Notes: generated from the sequence alone by a model not told the origin. A stretch of DNA of 64,000 nt from Roseococcus microcysteis (GCF_014764365.1 NZ_CP061718.1:3736501-3800500); one strand, 5' to 3'. Shown: positions 17,271-27,281, counted from the first letter of the stretch. Numbers and translations: made by a program.

Positions 17271-20077
17271 GGGGCGCGCGCCTCCTCGCGCTGATCCTCG
17301 CCTTCGCGGCCGCGCTGGGCGCGGTCGCCATCTATACCATCCCGCGCACGCTGGACTGGGACCGACACCGCGGCACGCTGGCCGCCATCGCCTCCGAACG
17401 GCTGGGCCGCGCCGTCGCCATCACCGGGCCCATCTCGGTCGAGCTGCTGCCCCAGCCGCGGATGGAGGCGCAGGGGCTGCTGATCGGCTGGGATGAGGAC
17501 GACATCCGCATGACGGCGCGGGGCATCCGCCTGCGCCTCGCGCTGCCGGCCCTGCTGCTCGGCCGCATCGAGGTGCGGGAGATGGCGCTGCTGGGGGCCG
17601 TCATCCACCTGCCCTGGCCACTGACCTCGCTGCCCGGCGTCTTCCAGCCCGCCTTTCCCGCCGGCTTCGACGCCGAGATCGAGGACAGCCAGGTCATCCT
17701 GGGCGGCGCCGTGGTCGAGGGCGTCACCGCCCGGCTCCGCGCTGGCGCGCCCCATGAGGCGATGACGGCCGAGGGCAGCCTCGCCTGGCGTGGCCGTCCC
17801 ATGCGCTTCCAGGCCCTGCTGCGCCCCGCCTCCGATGACGGGGTGGCCGCACTCGACTTCCTGGGCGAGGTGCAGGGGGCCAGCCTGCGCGCCCGTGGCG
17901 CCTTGCTGGCCGAGGGCGGCTTCGAGGGACGGCTGGAGGCCGAGGGGCCGCGCCTTGCCGCCCTCCTGCCCGCGCCCCCCGGCGCCTTCCGCGCCACGGC
18001 CGAGCTGGAGGCGGGGGTCGAGCGCATCGTGGCCCGCAACATGTCGCTGCAATTCGGGGAGCAGCGGGTGCGCGGTTCCGCCACCCTCACCCTCGGGCCC
18101 GGTTCGGAATTCCGCGCGGCGCTGGCGGCGCCCAGCCTCGATGTGGAGCCCTGGCTCGCCGCGCTGCGCGGCACGACGAGCCCGGCCATCCCGGTTGTGC
18201 TCGACCTCGCGGCCGAGCAGTCGCGCCTGGGCCCGCTGCCGCTGCGCAGGCTGCGCGCCTCCGCGCGGCTGGAGGGAGAGCGGCTGGCCCTGTCGGACGT
18301 CGCGGCCGAATTGCCGGGCGGGACGGAGGTGCGGCTGGCCGGGGCCGGGCAGGGGCCGATGCTGGACCTCGCCTTGTCGTTCCGTTCGGAGCAGGCGGGG
18401 GCGCTGGCCGGCGCCATCGGCTGGCCTTCCGCGCTCCATCCGGGGGCGGGCAGCGCCGAGGGAAGGTTCCGCCTGGCGGTGGAGGGGCCGCAATACTCCG
18501 TCTCGGAATTGCGGGCGCGCTGGGGGGCGGCCACGGTGACAGGCGGCTTCGTCTGGCGGGCCGGGGCGCGGCCGCGCCTCGCTCTCGGTCTCGATTTCGA
18601 CGCGCTGGAATCCGGCCCCGCCTTGCCGGCGGTGATGGAGGCCCTGCGCGCCGCCGGGCGGGGCAGCGATGTGCAGCTGCGCCTGGGCTTCGGGCGGCTG
18701 GCGCTGGGCGATGCGGTGTTCGAGCGCCTGGCGCTGGACGGCGCGGCGGAGGGCGGGCGCCTTCTGCTGCGGCGGCTGACGGCGCGGCATCTGGGGCTCG
18801 ACTTCACCCTGACGGGCGCGCTGGACGATGCGCGGCTGCACGAGATGTCGCTGGAGGCCGAGGGCGCGGCCGGCCCCGTGCTGGCCATGCTGGGGCTCGA
18901 CCACCCCGGGCTTTCGGCGCAGCCCCTGCGGCTGCGCGCCTCGGGGGCCGGGCCGCTGGAGGCGCTGGCCCTGCGCGCCGAGGCCGAGCTGGCCGAGGCC
19001 CGGCTGGAATGGCAGACCACCCTCGATTTCGGTGCCCGCACGGGACAAGGCAGCTTCACCTTGCGTCATCCGGGTGCCGCGCGGCTGCTCGGGCGTTTCA
19101 CCGAGGGCGCCGCGCTCGATTGGCTGGGCGAGGGGTCGCTCTCGGTCGTCGCCGCCCTGGCCCACCGGCCCGGGCAATGGAATGCCGAGAACCTGGAATT
19201 CGTGGCGGGCGCGGCGCGGGCGCGCGGACAGCTTGGCATCGCCCCCGGCCGGGAAGGCCGCCCCGCCGCCACGGGCCGCCTGGCCTTCGAACGCCTGCCC
19301 CTGCCGGCGCCGGAGCGGTGGCGCTTCGCCGCGGCGGGCGCGCTCGACCTCGCGCTGGACCTGACGGCCGAGCAGGTGTCTGTGCCGGGGCTGCCCGCAC
19401 TGACCGCGGCCTCCGCCGCGCTGCGCGGGGACGCGACCGGTCTGCGCCTGACCGATGGCCGCGCCACGCTGCTGGCCGGCGAGGCGCAGCTGGAAGCCCG
19501 CATCGAGCCCTCCGGAGATACCCGCCGCCTGCGGCTCGATGGCGGGTTCGAAGGAGTGTCGCTGGGCGGCCCCGTCTTCGGACGGCCGCTGGACGTGACG
19601 GCCGGGCGGCTCGCGGGCAGCTTCCGACTGACGGCCGAGGGCATGGACTCCAGCGCGGCCCTGCGCAGCCTCTCCGGCTCGGCCGAGATCGCGCTGCGCG
19701 ACGGCGTGGTGGGCGGCTTCGACGCCCCCGTCGCGGTGGCGGCCTTGGGCTGGGAGGATGTCGCCGCCGCCGAGGCCGCGCTGCGCCGGGCGCTGGGCGG
19801 TGGCTCCACCCCGGTGGAGCGCGGGCTGCTGCGCATCCGGGTGGATCAGGGCACGGCCTGGATCACGGATGGCGAATTGCGCGGGGATGCCGGGCTCCAT
19901 CTGGGGGTTGGCGGGCATTTCGGCCTGGCCGAAGATGGGTTGGCGCTGCGGCTGGAACTGCCCGTGCCCGATGGGGCGCCGGCCGCGGGGCTCGACATCC
20001 TGGGGCAAAGCCGTGTGCCGGACCGCCGGCCGGACATCACCCCCTTCCTGCGGTGGCGCGCCGAAGCCCCCCGCTGA
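17267..20077 (+). CDS. AsmA family protein
   Basis: A 936-residue envelope protein with an N-terminal membrane anchor (LLALILAFAAALGAVAIYTI) followed by the AsmA signature: WDRHRGTLAAIASERLGRAV and ITGPISVELLPQPRMEAQGL. The long beta-rich body is typical of AsmA/TamB-like proteins thought to move phospholipid or influence outer membrane assembly. The C-terminus has the AsmA-type segment SAALRSLSGSAEIALRDGVV. The GTG start is inside the hydantoinase stop (GTGA); a functional link to that enzyme is not obvious. Confidence 0.88.
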   Translation: MRGARLLALILAFAAALGAVAIYTIPRTLDWDRHRGTLAAIASERLGRAVAITGPISVELLPQPRMEAQGLLIGWDEDDIRMTARGIRLRLALPALLLGRIEVREMALLGAVIHLPWPLTSLPGVFQPAFPAGFDAEIEDSQVILGGAVVEGVTARLRAGAPHEAMTAEGSLAWRGRPMRFQALLRPASDDGVAALDFLGEVQGASLRARGALLAEGGFEGRLEAEGPRLAALLPAPPGAFRATAELEAGVERIVARNMSLQFGEQRVRGSATLTLGPGSEFRAALAAPSLDVEPWLAALRGTTSPAIPVVLDLAAEQSRLGPLPLRRLRASARLEGERLALSDVAAELPGGTEVRLAGAGQGPMLDLALSFRSEQAGALAGAIGWPSALHPGAGSAEGRFRLAVEGPQYSVSELRARWGAATVTGGFVWRAGARPRLALGLDFDALESGPALPAVMEALRAAGRGSDVQLRLGFGRLALGDAVFERLALDGAAEGGRLLLRRLTARHLGLDFTLTGALDDARLHEMSLEAEGAAGPVLAMLGLDHPGLSAQPLRLRASGAGPLEALALRAEAELAEARLEWQTTLDFGARTGQGSFTLRHPGAARLLGRFTEGAALDWLGEGSLSVVAALAHRPGQWNAENLEFVAGAARARGQLGIAPGREGRPAATGRLAFERLPLPAPERWRFAAAGALDLALDLTAEQVSVPGLPALTAASAALRGDATGLRLTDGRATLLAGEAQLEARIEPSGDTRRLRLDGGFEGVSLGGPVFGRPLDVTAGRLAGSFRLTAEGMDSSAALRSLSGSAEIALRDGVVGGFDAPVAVAALGWEDVAAAEAALRRALGGGSTPVERGLLRIRVDQGTAWITDGELRGDAGLHLGVGGHFGLAEDGLALRLELPVPDGAPAAGLDILGQSRVPDRRPDITPFLRWRAEAPR

Positions 20078-20093
20078 ACACGAGGACCACAGC

Positions 20094-21509
20094 ATGGACA
20101 CCGCCCCTGATCGCCGCCGCGAGGCCCTGGCCCGCGCCGCCGCCCTGTTCGATGACGGGACGCTGAAGGCGCGCCTCGGCGCCCTGGTGGAAATTCCCTC
20201 CACCGCGCAGGAGCCGGGCTTCGAGGCGCATCTGACGCGCTACCTGGAGCAGGGCATCCAGCCCTGGCTCGAGGGGATGGGCTTCACTTGCGCCATCCAT
20301 CCCAACCCGCAGGAGGGCTTCGGCCCCATCATGATCGCGACCCGCATCGAGGATGCTTCGCGGCCGACCATCCTGCTCTACGGGCATGGCGACACTGTGC
20401 GCGGCCTCGACGAGCAATGGAGCGAAGGCCTCGCCCCCTGGCGCCTGACCGAGCGCGAGGGCCGCTGGTATGGCCGCGGCACGGCCGACAACAAGGGCCA
20501 GCACCTCATCAACCTGCTGGCGCTGGAGGCGGTGCTGGCGGCGCGCGCCGGTCGCCTCGGCTTCAACGTGAAGCTGGTGCTGGAAATGGCGGAGGAGCGC
20601 GGCTCGGCCGGCCTTCGGGAATTCGTGGCGGCGCACGCGAAGGAGCTGACGGCCGATGCGCTGATCGCGAGCGACGGGCCCCGCGTGGCGCCGGCCGTGC
20701 CGACCATCGCGACCGGCACGCGCGGCATCTTCCGCTTCGATCTCGCCTTGAAGCTGCGCGCGGGCGGCGTGCATTCGGGCCATTGGGGCGGGCTGACCAC
20801 CGACCCCGCCGTGGTGCTGGCGCATGCCATCGGCAGCATGGTGGACCGGAACGGCAAGATCCTGGTGCGCGACCTGCTGCCCCGCAACGGCGTGCCGGCC
20901 GAGGTGAAGGGGGTGCTCGACGGCTGCGAGGTGGAGGCCGGCGGCGATGCCGCCACCATTGACGCCAACTGGGGCGAGCCGGGCCTCACGGCGGCGGAGA
21001 AGATCTATGGCTGGAACAGCCTGATCGTGCTGGCCATGGTCAGCGGCCGGCCGGAGAACCCGGTCAATGCCGTGGCGCCCGATGCCCGCGCGGCCCTGCA
21101 CATTCGCTACACCGTGGACACGGACCCGCACAGCTTCGAGACCGCCATCCGCCGCCACCTCGACGCCCAGGGTTTCCCCGAGGTGCGGATCGAGAATGCC
21201 GGGGTGGGCATGCGCGCCTCGCGCACGCCGCCCAACCACCCCTGGGTGCGCTGGGCCGCCGAGAGCATGGAGCGGTCCTTGGGCAAGCGCGTGCAGATTA
21301 TCCCGAACTCCTCGGGCGGGCTGCCGGGCGATGTCTTCGTGGACCATCTGGACGTGCCGCTCGTGTGGGTGCCGCACAGCTATGGCGGCTGCCAGCAGCA
21401 TGGGCCGGATGAGCATTTGCTGCCCGGCCCGGCGCGCGAGGGGCTGATCGCCTTCGCCGGCATGTGGTTCGACCTGGGCGAGATGCCGGGCACCTCGCCG
21501 GCCAACTGA
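20094..21509 (+). CDS. M20 family metallopeptidase
   Basis: A 471-residue zinc amidohydrolase/dipeptidase. ILLYGHGDTVRG holds zinc ligand His98 with Asp100, GRGTADNKGQ the bridging Asp132, and LEMAEERGSAGL the general-base Glu pair. HSGHWGG belongs to the dimerisation region, and NSSGGLPGDVFVDHL and PHSYGGCQQHGPDEHLLP give the last histidine ligand. The length and the NSSGGLPGD form resemble M20 dipeptidases rather than ArgE/DapE. The ATG at 20094 is 17 nt after the AsmA stop. It closes this operon: a terminator-like hairpin follows. Confidence 0.88.
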   Translation: MDTAPDRRREALARAAALFDDGTLKARLGALVEIPSTAQEPGFEAHLTRYLEQGIQPWLEGMGFTCAIHPNPQEGFGPIMIATRIEDASRPTILLYGHGDTVRGLDEQWSEGLAPWRLTEREGRWYGRGTADNKGQHLINLLALEAVLAARAGRLGFNVKLVLEMAEERGSAGLREFVAAHAKELTADALIASDGPRVAPAVPTIATGTRGIFRFDLALKLRAGGVHSGHWGGLTTDPAVVLAHAIGSMVDRNGKILVRDLLPRNGVPAEVKGVLDGCEVEAGGDAATIDANWGEPGLTAAEKIYGWNSLIVLAMVSGRPENPVNAVAPDARAALHIRYTVDTDPHSFETAIRRHLDAQGFPEVRIENAGVGMRASRTPPNHPWVRWAAESMERSLGKRVQIIPNSSGGLPGDVFVDHLDVPLVWVPHSYGGCQQHGPDEHLLPGPAREGLIAFAGMWFDLGEMPGTSPAN

Positions 21510-21535
21510 AGCTTAGCAATTCCGGCAACCTTGCA

Positions 21536-21572
21536 GGCCCGTCACCGTTCCGGTGGCGGGCCTTGCTGTTTT
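21536..21572 (+). terminator. Intrinsic terminator after the M20 peptidase gene
   Basis: GGCCCGTCACCG (21536-21547) pairs with CGGTGGCGGGCC (21551-21562), a 12-bp stem with one T-G pair and a TTC loop, followed by TTGCTGTTTT. It separates the upstream operon from the RND efflux operon. Confidence 0.7.
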
Positions 21573-21586
21573 GGCGCCCGGTCGTT

Positions 21587-21608
21587 AATTAGAATGATCA
21601 TTCTAATT
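21587..21608. promoter_or_regulatory. Perfect 22-bp palindrome, probable TetR operator and promoter of the efflux operon
   Basis: The half-site AATTAGAATGA is followed immediately by its exact reverse complement, centred between 21597 and 21598, in an AT-rich patch within very GC-rich DNA. TAGAAT at 21590-21595 inside it resembles a -10 element, so a bound repressor would block polymerase; TTGCTG at 21563-21568 is a possible -35 for a slightly upstream TAATTA. The first gene starts 47 nt downstream and the operon ends with a TetR gene, its likely binding protein. Confidence 0.75.
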
Positions 21609-21654
21609 TCTGTCGCCCCGGTATCCCCTGGGGGCACGCACAGCGAAGGCCCGC

Positions 21655-23148
21655 ATGTTGCACCCCTCCATGACCTTCTCGCGCGCTCCCGCCCGCGCAC
21701 GCCCCATGCGGCTCGCGGCGGCCTGCCTGGGCCTCTCCGTCGGCGCCTGCGCCATGCCACAGCTTCCCTCCCTGGCCCCCGCCCGCCCCCTGCCGGTGGC
21801 ATGGGTGGGCGAGGTCGAGGCCACCCGCCCCGGCCCCCGCGTGGACCCCGCCGCCTGGTGGGCGCGCTTCGACGACCCCCTCTTGGATCGCGCGGTGGCG
21901 CGCGCCCTTTCCGACAACCTGGACTTGGCACAGGCGGCGCAGCGCGTGGCGCAGGCGCGCGCGCAGCTCGTGCCGGCCGAGGCGCAGTTCCTTCCTGGCC
22001 TCGGCCTTGGCGCGCAGGTTCGGGGCGAGCGGCGCATCGCGGGCGAGTTGCCCAGTCTCGGCGGTGACCTGGGCGCGGGCCTGTCCCAGCCGCGCGGCAC
22101 CGTCACCTGGGGCGGCGGGCTGGATGCGAGCTGGGAGGTCAGCCTTTTCGGCCGGGCCACCGCCACCACCCAGGCCGCCCGTGCCGCCGCCGCCATCGCC
22201 GAGCAGCAGGCCGAGGCCGCCCGCCTTTCCCTCGCGGCCGAGGTGGCGCAGACCTACCTCGAACTCCGCGCCGCCCAGCGCCGCGCCTGGCTGCTGGAGG
22301 CCTCCGCCCGCGCCCAGCGCAGCCTGGTGCGGCTGACGACCGAGCGGCGCGGGGCCGGATTGGCCAGCGACCTCGACGTGGACCGGTCGAGCAGTTCGCT
22401 GCGACAGGTGGAGGCGCAAATTCCCCTGGCACGTGCTGCGGCCACGCGGGCCGCGCGGCGCCTCGCCACCCTGGCCGCCGACCCCTTGCCCGACCCCGCG
22501 CTGGACACTGGCCCGGCCGAACCCCGCCAACCTGTCGCGCGCGGCCTGGTGGAAGCCGGCGTGCCGGCCGACCTGCTGCGCGCGCGCCCCGATGTGCGCG
22601 CGGCCGAGCTGGCCGTGCTGCGCGCTGCCGCCGAACTGGGCGTGGCCCGTTCCGAGATGTGGCCGCGCCTGACGCTGACCGGGGGGTTGCAGGTGACGGC
22701 CACCGCGGTCGGTGCCTCCTTCCTCAACCCCGCCGGGCCGCTCACCTTCCTGGCGGGCGGGCCTTCGCTGTCCATGCCGCTTTTCGACTGGGGTGTGCGG
22801 CGCGCCAATATCGAGGCGCGGGGCGCCGCCCTGGCCGAGGCCACCCTGGCCTACCGCCAGGCCGTGCTGGGCGCGGTGGAGGAGGTGGAGGGCATGCTGA
22901 CCAACCTCACCGCCCAGCGCGCACGAAGCGAAAGGCTGGCGGCGGCGGAGGCGGCCGCGCTGCGCGCCCTGCGGGGGGCCGAGCGGCTTTACGCACAGGG
23001 GCTGGTGGGCTTCCTGGACCGGCTCCAGGCCGAGCAGGACCTGCTGCAGGTCCGCATCGAACTCACCGCCGCGCGCGAGGCCGAGGCCCTGGCCGTGGTC
23101 GGGCTGCACAAGGCGCTGGGCGCCGGTGTGCCGGGAGTAGGCGCATGA
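21655..23148 (+). CDS. RND efflux outer membrane lipoprotein, NodT/OprM family
   Basis: The TolC-like exit duct of a tripartite pump, 497 residues. A lipobox LSVGAC places the lipidated cysteine at residue 32. The mature start WWARFDDPLLDRAVARALSD, the GLDASWEVSLFGR stretch and a late FDWGVRRANIEARGAALAEA repeat the family pattern of two homologous coiled-coil and beta halves (OEP domains at about 80-265 and 290-480). It starts the operon and shares an ATGA overlap with the adaptor gene. Confidence 0.92.
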   Translation: MLHPSMTFSRAPARARPMRLAAACLGLSVGACAMPQLPSLAPARPLPVAWVGEVEATRPGPRVDPAAWWARFDDPLLDRAVARALSDNLDLAQAAQRVAQARAQLVPAEAQFLPGLGLGAQVRGERRIAGELPSLGGDLGAGLSQPRGTVTWGGGLDASWEVSLFGRATATTQAARAAAAIAEQQAEAARLSLAAEVAQTYLELRAAQRRAWLLEASARAQRSLVRLTTERRGAGLASDLDVDRSSSSLRQVEAQIPLARAAATRAARRLATLAADPLPDPALDTGPAEPRQPVARGLVEAGVPADLLRARPDVRAAELAVLRAAAELGVARSEMWPRLTLTGGLQVTATAVGASFLNPAGPLTFLAGGPSLSMPLFDWGVRRANIEARGAALAEATLAYRQAVLGAVEEVEGMLTNLTAQRARSERLAAAEAAALRALRGAERLYAQGLVGFLDRLQAEQDLLQVRIELTAAREAEALAVVGLHKALGAGVPGVGA

Positions 23149-24212
23149 GCCGTCGTTTCGTCTTGCCTCGCCGCGGCCTGCTGCTGGGCGGCGCGCTGCT
23201 GCCGCTTTCCGCCTGCGACGACGCCGAGGAGGCGGCGTCCGCGCCCGAGCCCGTGCGGACCGTGAAGCTTGAAAGGCTGGAACCCGCCGCGGGCATCCGC
23301 ACCCGCACCTTCGTGGGCCGCGTCGGTGCGGTGCGGACGGTGGAGGTGGCCTTCCAGGTGGGCGGCCGCATCACGGAGATGCCCGTGCGCGAGGGCGAGC
23401 GCCTGCCGCGCGGCAGCCTGCTGGCCGCACTCGACCCCGAGGATCTGCGCCTCGCGGTGCAGGAGGCCGAGGTGCAGCGCAGCCTCGCCGAGCGCACCTG
23501 GCAGCGCAACCGCGGCCTCTCCCCCGGCACGGTGGCGCGTGCGGTGATTGACGAGGCCGAGGCCCAGTTCAACCTGCGCGACGTGGCCCTGCGCCAGGCG
23601 CGGCGCAACCTGGAGCACGCCACGCTGCACGCGCCCTTCGACGCGCTGGTGACGCAGCGTCTGGTGGACCCCTACACCGTGGTGGCGGCCGGGACGGCGG
23701 TGCTGCGCGTGCAGGATGTGACGGAGCTGCGCGTGGCCATCTCCGTGCCGGAGGACCTGGTGGCCGTGGTCGGCCAGGAGGATCTGCTGGAGGTGGAGGC
23801 CATCCTGCCCTCGCGCCCCGACATGCGCTTCCCACTGACCTATCGCGAGCACCGCACCCAGCCCGACGCCGTCGCGCAGACCTATCAGGTCAGCTTCGGC
23901 ATGCCGCACCCGGAGGGGGTGGCCGTGCTGCCGGGCATGACCGTGGCCGTCCGCGCCCGCTACACCGGCCGCGCCGCGCCGGCCGCCGAGCTGACGGTGC
24001 CCATCGCCGCCATCGTCACCGGCACACCGCCCCATGTCTGGCTGGTGGAAGCGGAGGGTGGCGAAGTGCGTCGCCAGGAGGTGGCGCTGGGCGCGGTGAC
24101 CGGGGAGCGCGTGGTGGTGGCCGAAGGGCTGCAACCCGGCCAGGTGATCGTCGCCGCCGGCGCCGCGCGCCTGCGCGAAGGCATGCGCGTGCGCCCCATG
24201 GACGCGCAATAG
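23145..24212 (+). CDS. RND efflux periplasmic adaptor (membrane fusion protein)
   Basis: A 355-residue periplasmic lipoprotein linking pump and duct. The signal ends LLPLSAC with the lipid cysteine at residue 24. The split lipoyl-like domain is VEVAFQVGGRITEMPVREGE and THAPFDALV-like ATLHAPFDALVTQRLVDPYT. Between them is a short helical hairpin (ALRQARRNL) and after them beta-barrel and membrane-proximal regions. The start overlaps the outer membrane gene by 4 nt. Confidence 0.92.
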   Translation: MSRRFVLPRRGLLLGGALLPLSACDDAEEAASAPEPVRTVKLERLEPAAGIRTRTFVGRVGAVRTVEVAFQVGGRITEMPVREGERLPRGSLLAALDPEDLRLAVQEAEVQRSLAERTWQRNRGLSPGTVARAVIDEAEAQFNLRDVALRQARRNLEHATLHAPFDALVTQRLVDPYTVVAAGTAVLRVQDVTELRVAISVPEDLVAVVGQEDLLEVEAILPSRPDMRFPLTYREHRTQPDAVAQTYQVSFGMPHPEGVAVLPGMTVAVRARYTGRAAPAAELTVPIAAIVTGTPPHVWLVEAEGGEVRRQEVALGAVTGERVVVAEGLQPGQVIVAAGAARLREGMRVRPMDAQ

Positions 24213-24215
24213 CCC

Positions 24216-27200
24216 ATGCGGATGGACATCGCGCGCCGCGCCATAGACAACCCCATCCACACCTGGCTGCTGGTGCTGGCCTGCCTGCTGGGCGGATGGT
24301 GGGGCATCTCCACCATCGGCCGGCTGGAGGACCCTGCCTTCACCATCCGCATCGCCGTCGTGGCCACGCAGTACCCCGGCGCCACCGCCGAGGAGGTGGA
24401 GCGCGAGGTGACGGAGGTGCTGGAATCCGCCATCCAGCAGATGCCGCAGCTCGACATCGTCCGCTCCCGCTCACGGCCGGGCGTGTCCGAGATTGATGTG
24501 GAGCTGCGTTCGACGCTGCCCTCCACCGCCATCGCCCAGGCCTGGAACGAGTTGCGCAGCCGCGTGGGCGATGCCCAGGCGCAGCTGCCCTCGGGCGCCG
24601 GGCGGCCCTCGGTGAACGATGATTTCGGCGATGTCTTCGGCCTCTACTACGCCGTCACCGCGCCCGGCTTCGATGAGCGCGAGCAGCGCGAGATCGCCCG
24701 CCTCATGCGGCGCGAATTGCTGACCGTGCCCGGCGTGGCGGATGTCGAGGTGGCTGGGCTGGTGGCCGAGGAAATCCTGGTCGAGGTGACGCAGGAGCGC
24801 CTGGCGCGGCTCGGCATTCCGCTCGACGCCGTGGTGCAGGCCATCCAGAACGAGAATGCCGTCGCCTCCGCGGGAAGGACCCAGGTGGGCGAGCGGGACC
24901 TGCGCCTCGCGCTGCGCCCCAGCCTGGACACGGTGGCGGCCTTGCAGCGCATCCGCATCGGCCGCGCCGGCACCACGGAGCAGATCGCGCTGCTCGACCT
25001 CGCCACCGTCTCGCGCCAGCCGGTGCGCCACCCGCCCCGCATCGTGGCCTTCAACGGCCTGCCCGCCTTCACCCTGGGCGTCTCGGCCATCGCGGACACG
25101 AATATCGTGGATGTGGGGCAGGCGGTGGCCGCGCGGCTGGAGGCCATGGCGCCCTACATCCCGCTGGGCGTCGAGCTGCACCCGATCTACCAGCAGCATG
25201 AGGTGGTGGACGAGGCCATCAACGACTTCATCCTCAACCTCGCCGTCTCGGTCGCCATCGTGGTGGGCGTGCTGTGCTTGTTCATGGGCTGGCGGGTCGG
25301 GCTGGTGGTGGGCGGCACGCTGTTCTTGACCGTGGCGGGCACGGTCTTCGGCATGCGGATCATGGGCCTGGAGATGGAGCGCATCTCGCTGGGCGCGCTG
25401 ATCATCGCCATGGGCATGCTGGTGGACAATGCGGTGGTGGTGGCTGAGGGCATGCTGATCAACATGCAGCGCGGCCGCACCGCGCGGGACGCGGCGGCGG
25501 ATGCCGCAGGGCGCACGCAGATGCCGCTGCTGGGCGCCACCGTCATCGGCATCCTGGCCTTCGCGGGCATCGGCCTCTCGCCGGATCAGACGGGGGAGTT
25601 CCTGTTCTCGCTCTTCGCCGTCATCGCCATGTCGCTGCTGCTGAGCTGGCTGCTGGCCGTGACCGTGACGCCCCTGTTTGGCCATTACCTGCTGAAGGCC
25701 GGGAAGGAAGAGGCGACCGATCCCTATGCCGGCCGCACCTACCGCGCCTATCGCGGGCTGCTGGTGGGCACCCTGCGCCTGCGCTGGCTGACGATGGCGA
25801 TGCTGGTGCTGCTGACGGGCGCCTCGGTCTGGGCCTTCGGCATGGTGCGCCAGGGCTTCTTCCCGGATTCCAACACGCCCATCTTCCTGGTGGATTTCCA
25901 ACTGCCCCAGGGCACCGACATCCGCGCCACCGACGCGGCCATGGCGCCCATTGACCAAATGATCCTGGAGACGGAGGGCGTGGTCTCGGTTGCGCGCTTC
26001 GTGGGGCAGGGGGCCTCGCGCTTCATGCTGACCTACCAGGGGGAGCGGGCGAATCCGGGCTATGGCCAGTTCATCATCCGGGCCGAGAGCCTGGAGGCCA
26101 TCACGCGCATGGAAGGCGACCTCGCGCGCCGCATCGCCGCCACCCACCCCGACGCGCAGGTGCGGGTGCAGCGCCTGGTCTTCGGCCCCGGCGCCGAGGC
26201 GCGCATCGCCGCCCGCTTCTCGGGGCCCGACGCCAATGTGCTGCGCGCCCTGGCCGCCGAGGCCATCGCGCGGCTGGAGCAGGATGGCCGCATCACCGAC
26301 CTTCGGCACGACTGGCACGCGCGCGAGTTGGTGGCCGTGCCCCGCCTGGAGGAGGAGCGCATGCGCGTGGCGGGCGTGGCCCGCACCGACATCGCGCAGA
26401 CGCTGCTCTTCGCCACCTCGGGCGTGCGGGCGGGCGAGTACCGCGAGGGCGACACCATCATTCCCATCCTGACCCGCGCGCCCGAGGCCGAGCGCGGCGA
26501 CATGGGCCAGCTGCAGGACCGCCTGGTCTGGAGCCCGGCCGAGCAGGCGCATGTGCCGCTCTCCCAGCTCATGACCCGGCTGGAGACGGTGCAGGAGGAC
26601 ACGCTGATCCAGCGGCGGAACCGCGTGCGGACGCTGACGGTGCAGGCCAACCCGGGCCCTGGCGAGACGGCGGCCGATGCCTTCGCGCGCATCCGCGGCG
26701 GCATCGAGGCCATTCCGCTGCCGCCCGGCTACGCGCTGGAATGGGGGGGCGAGTTCGAGAACTCCCAGCGCGCGCAGACGGCGCTGGGCGCGCAGCTGCC
26801 CTTCAGCTTCATCCCGATGCTGGTCATCTCCGTCCTGTTGTTTGGCCGGCTGCGGCAGCCGCTGATCGTCTGGGCGGTGGTGCCCATGGCCATCTGCGGC
26901 GTGGCGCTGGGCTTGCTCGCCACCGGCATGCCCTTCACCTTCACGGCGCTGCTCGGGCTGCTCAGCCTGTCGGGGATGCTGATGAAGAACGCGATCGTGC
27001 TGGTGGACGAGATCGACACGCGCATCGCGGAAGGGGAGGCGCTGTCGGAGGCCATCACGGATGGCGCGGTCAGCCGCCTTCGCCCCGTCTTCCTGGCGGC
27101 GGCGACGACCATCCTGGGCATGGTGCCGCTGCTGGGCGACGCCTTCTTCGCCAGCATGGCTGTGACCATCATGGCCGGGCTCGCCTTCGCCTCCCTGCTG

Positions 27201-27281
27201 ACGCTGTTCGCCGTGCCGGCGCTCTACGCGATCCTCTTCGCCGCGCCTGCGCCTGGGCGAGCACCGGCCGTCGCCACATGA
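24216..27281 (+). CDS. RND superfamily efflux permease
   Basis: A 1021-residue inner-membrane proton/drug antiporter. The N-terminus MRMDIARRAIDNPIHTWLLV leads into TM1; two large periplasmic loops follow, and TM4 has the proton-relay segment LIIAMGMLVDNAVVVAEG, with one Asp followed by Asn in place of the Asp pair of AcrB. The second half repeats the fold, ending with TFTALLGLLSLSGMLMKNAI and a helix with RPVFLAAATTILGMVPLL. This variant is common in the AcrB-related lineages without defined substrates. Three nt separate it from the adaptor; its stop overlaps tetR. Confidence 0.93.
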   Translation: MRMDIARRAIDNPIHTWLLVLACLLGGWWGISTIGRLEDPAFTIRIAVVATQYPGATAEEVEREVTEVLESAIQQMPQLDIVRSRSRPGVSEIDVELRSTLPSTAIAQAWNELRSRVGDAQAQLPSGAGRPSVNDDFGDVFGLYYAVTAPGFDEREQREIARLMRRELLTVPGVADVEVAGLVAEEILVEVTQERLARLGIPLDAVVQAIQNENAVASAGRTQVGERDLRLALRPSLDTVAALQRIRIGRAGTTEQIALLDLATVSRQPVRHPPRIVAFNGLPAFTLGVSAIADTNIVDVGQAVAARLEAMAPYIPLGVELHPIYQQHEVVDEAINDFILNLAVSVAIVVGVLCLFMGWRVGLVVGGTLFLTVAGTVFGMRIMGLEMERISLGALIIAMGMLVDNAVVVAEGMLINMQRGRTARDAAADAAGRTQMPLLGATVIGILAFAGIGLSPDQTGEFLFSLFAVIAMSLLLSWLLAVTVTPLFGHYLLKAGKEEATDPYAGRTYRAYRGLLVGTLRLRWLTMAMLVLLTGASVWAFGMVRQGFFPDSNTPIFLVDFQLPQGTDIRATDAAMAPIDQMILETEGVVSVARFVGQGASRFMLTYQGERANPGYGQFIIRAESLEAITRMEGDLARRIAATHPDAQVRVQRLVFGPGAEARIAARFSGPDANVLRALAAEAIARLEQDGRITDLRHDWHARELVAVPRLEEERMRVAGVARTDIAQTLLFATSGVRAGEYREGDTIIPILTRAPEAERGDMGQLQDRLVWSPAEQAHVPLSQLMTRLETVQEDTLIQRRNRVRTLTVQANPGPGETAADAFARIRGGIEAIPLPPGYALEWGGEFENSQRAQTALGAQLPFSFIPMLVISVLLFGRLRQPLIVWAVVPMAICGVALGLLATGMPFTFTALLGLLSLSGMLMKNAIVLVDEIDTRIAEGEALSEAITDGAVSRLRPVFLAAATTILGMVPLLGDAFFASMAVTIMAGLAFASLLTLFAVPALYAILFAAPAPGRAPAVAT

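Noticed and set aside
16961-20203. 1080-codon minus-strand frame opposite the AsmA gene
   Set aside because: Gln/Gly/Arg-rich shadow of a gene with a membrane anchor and AsmA motifs on the other strand; no ribosome site.
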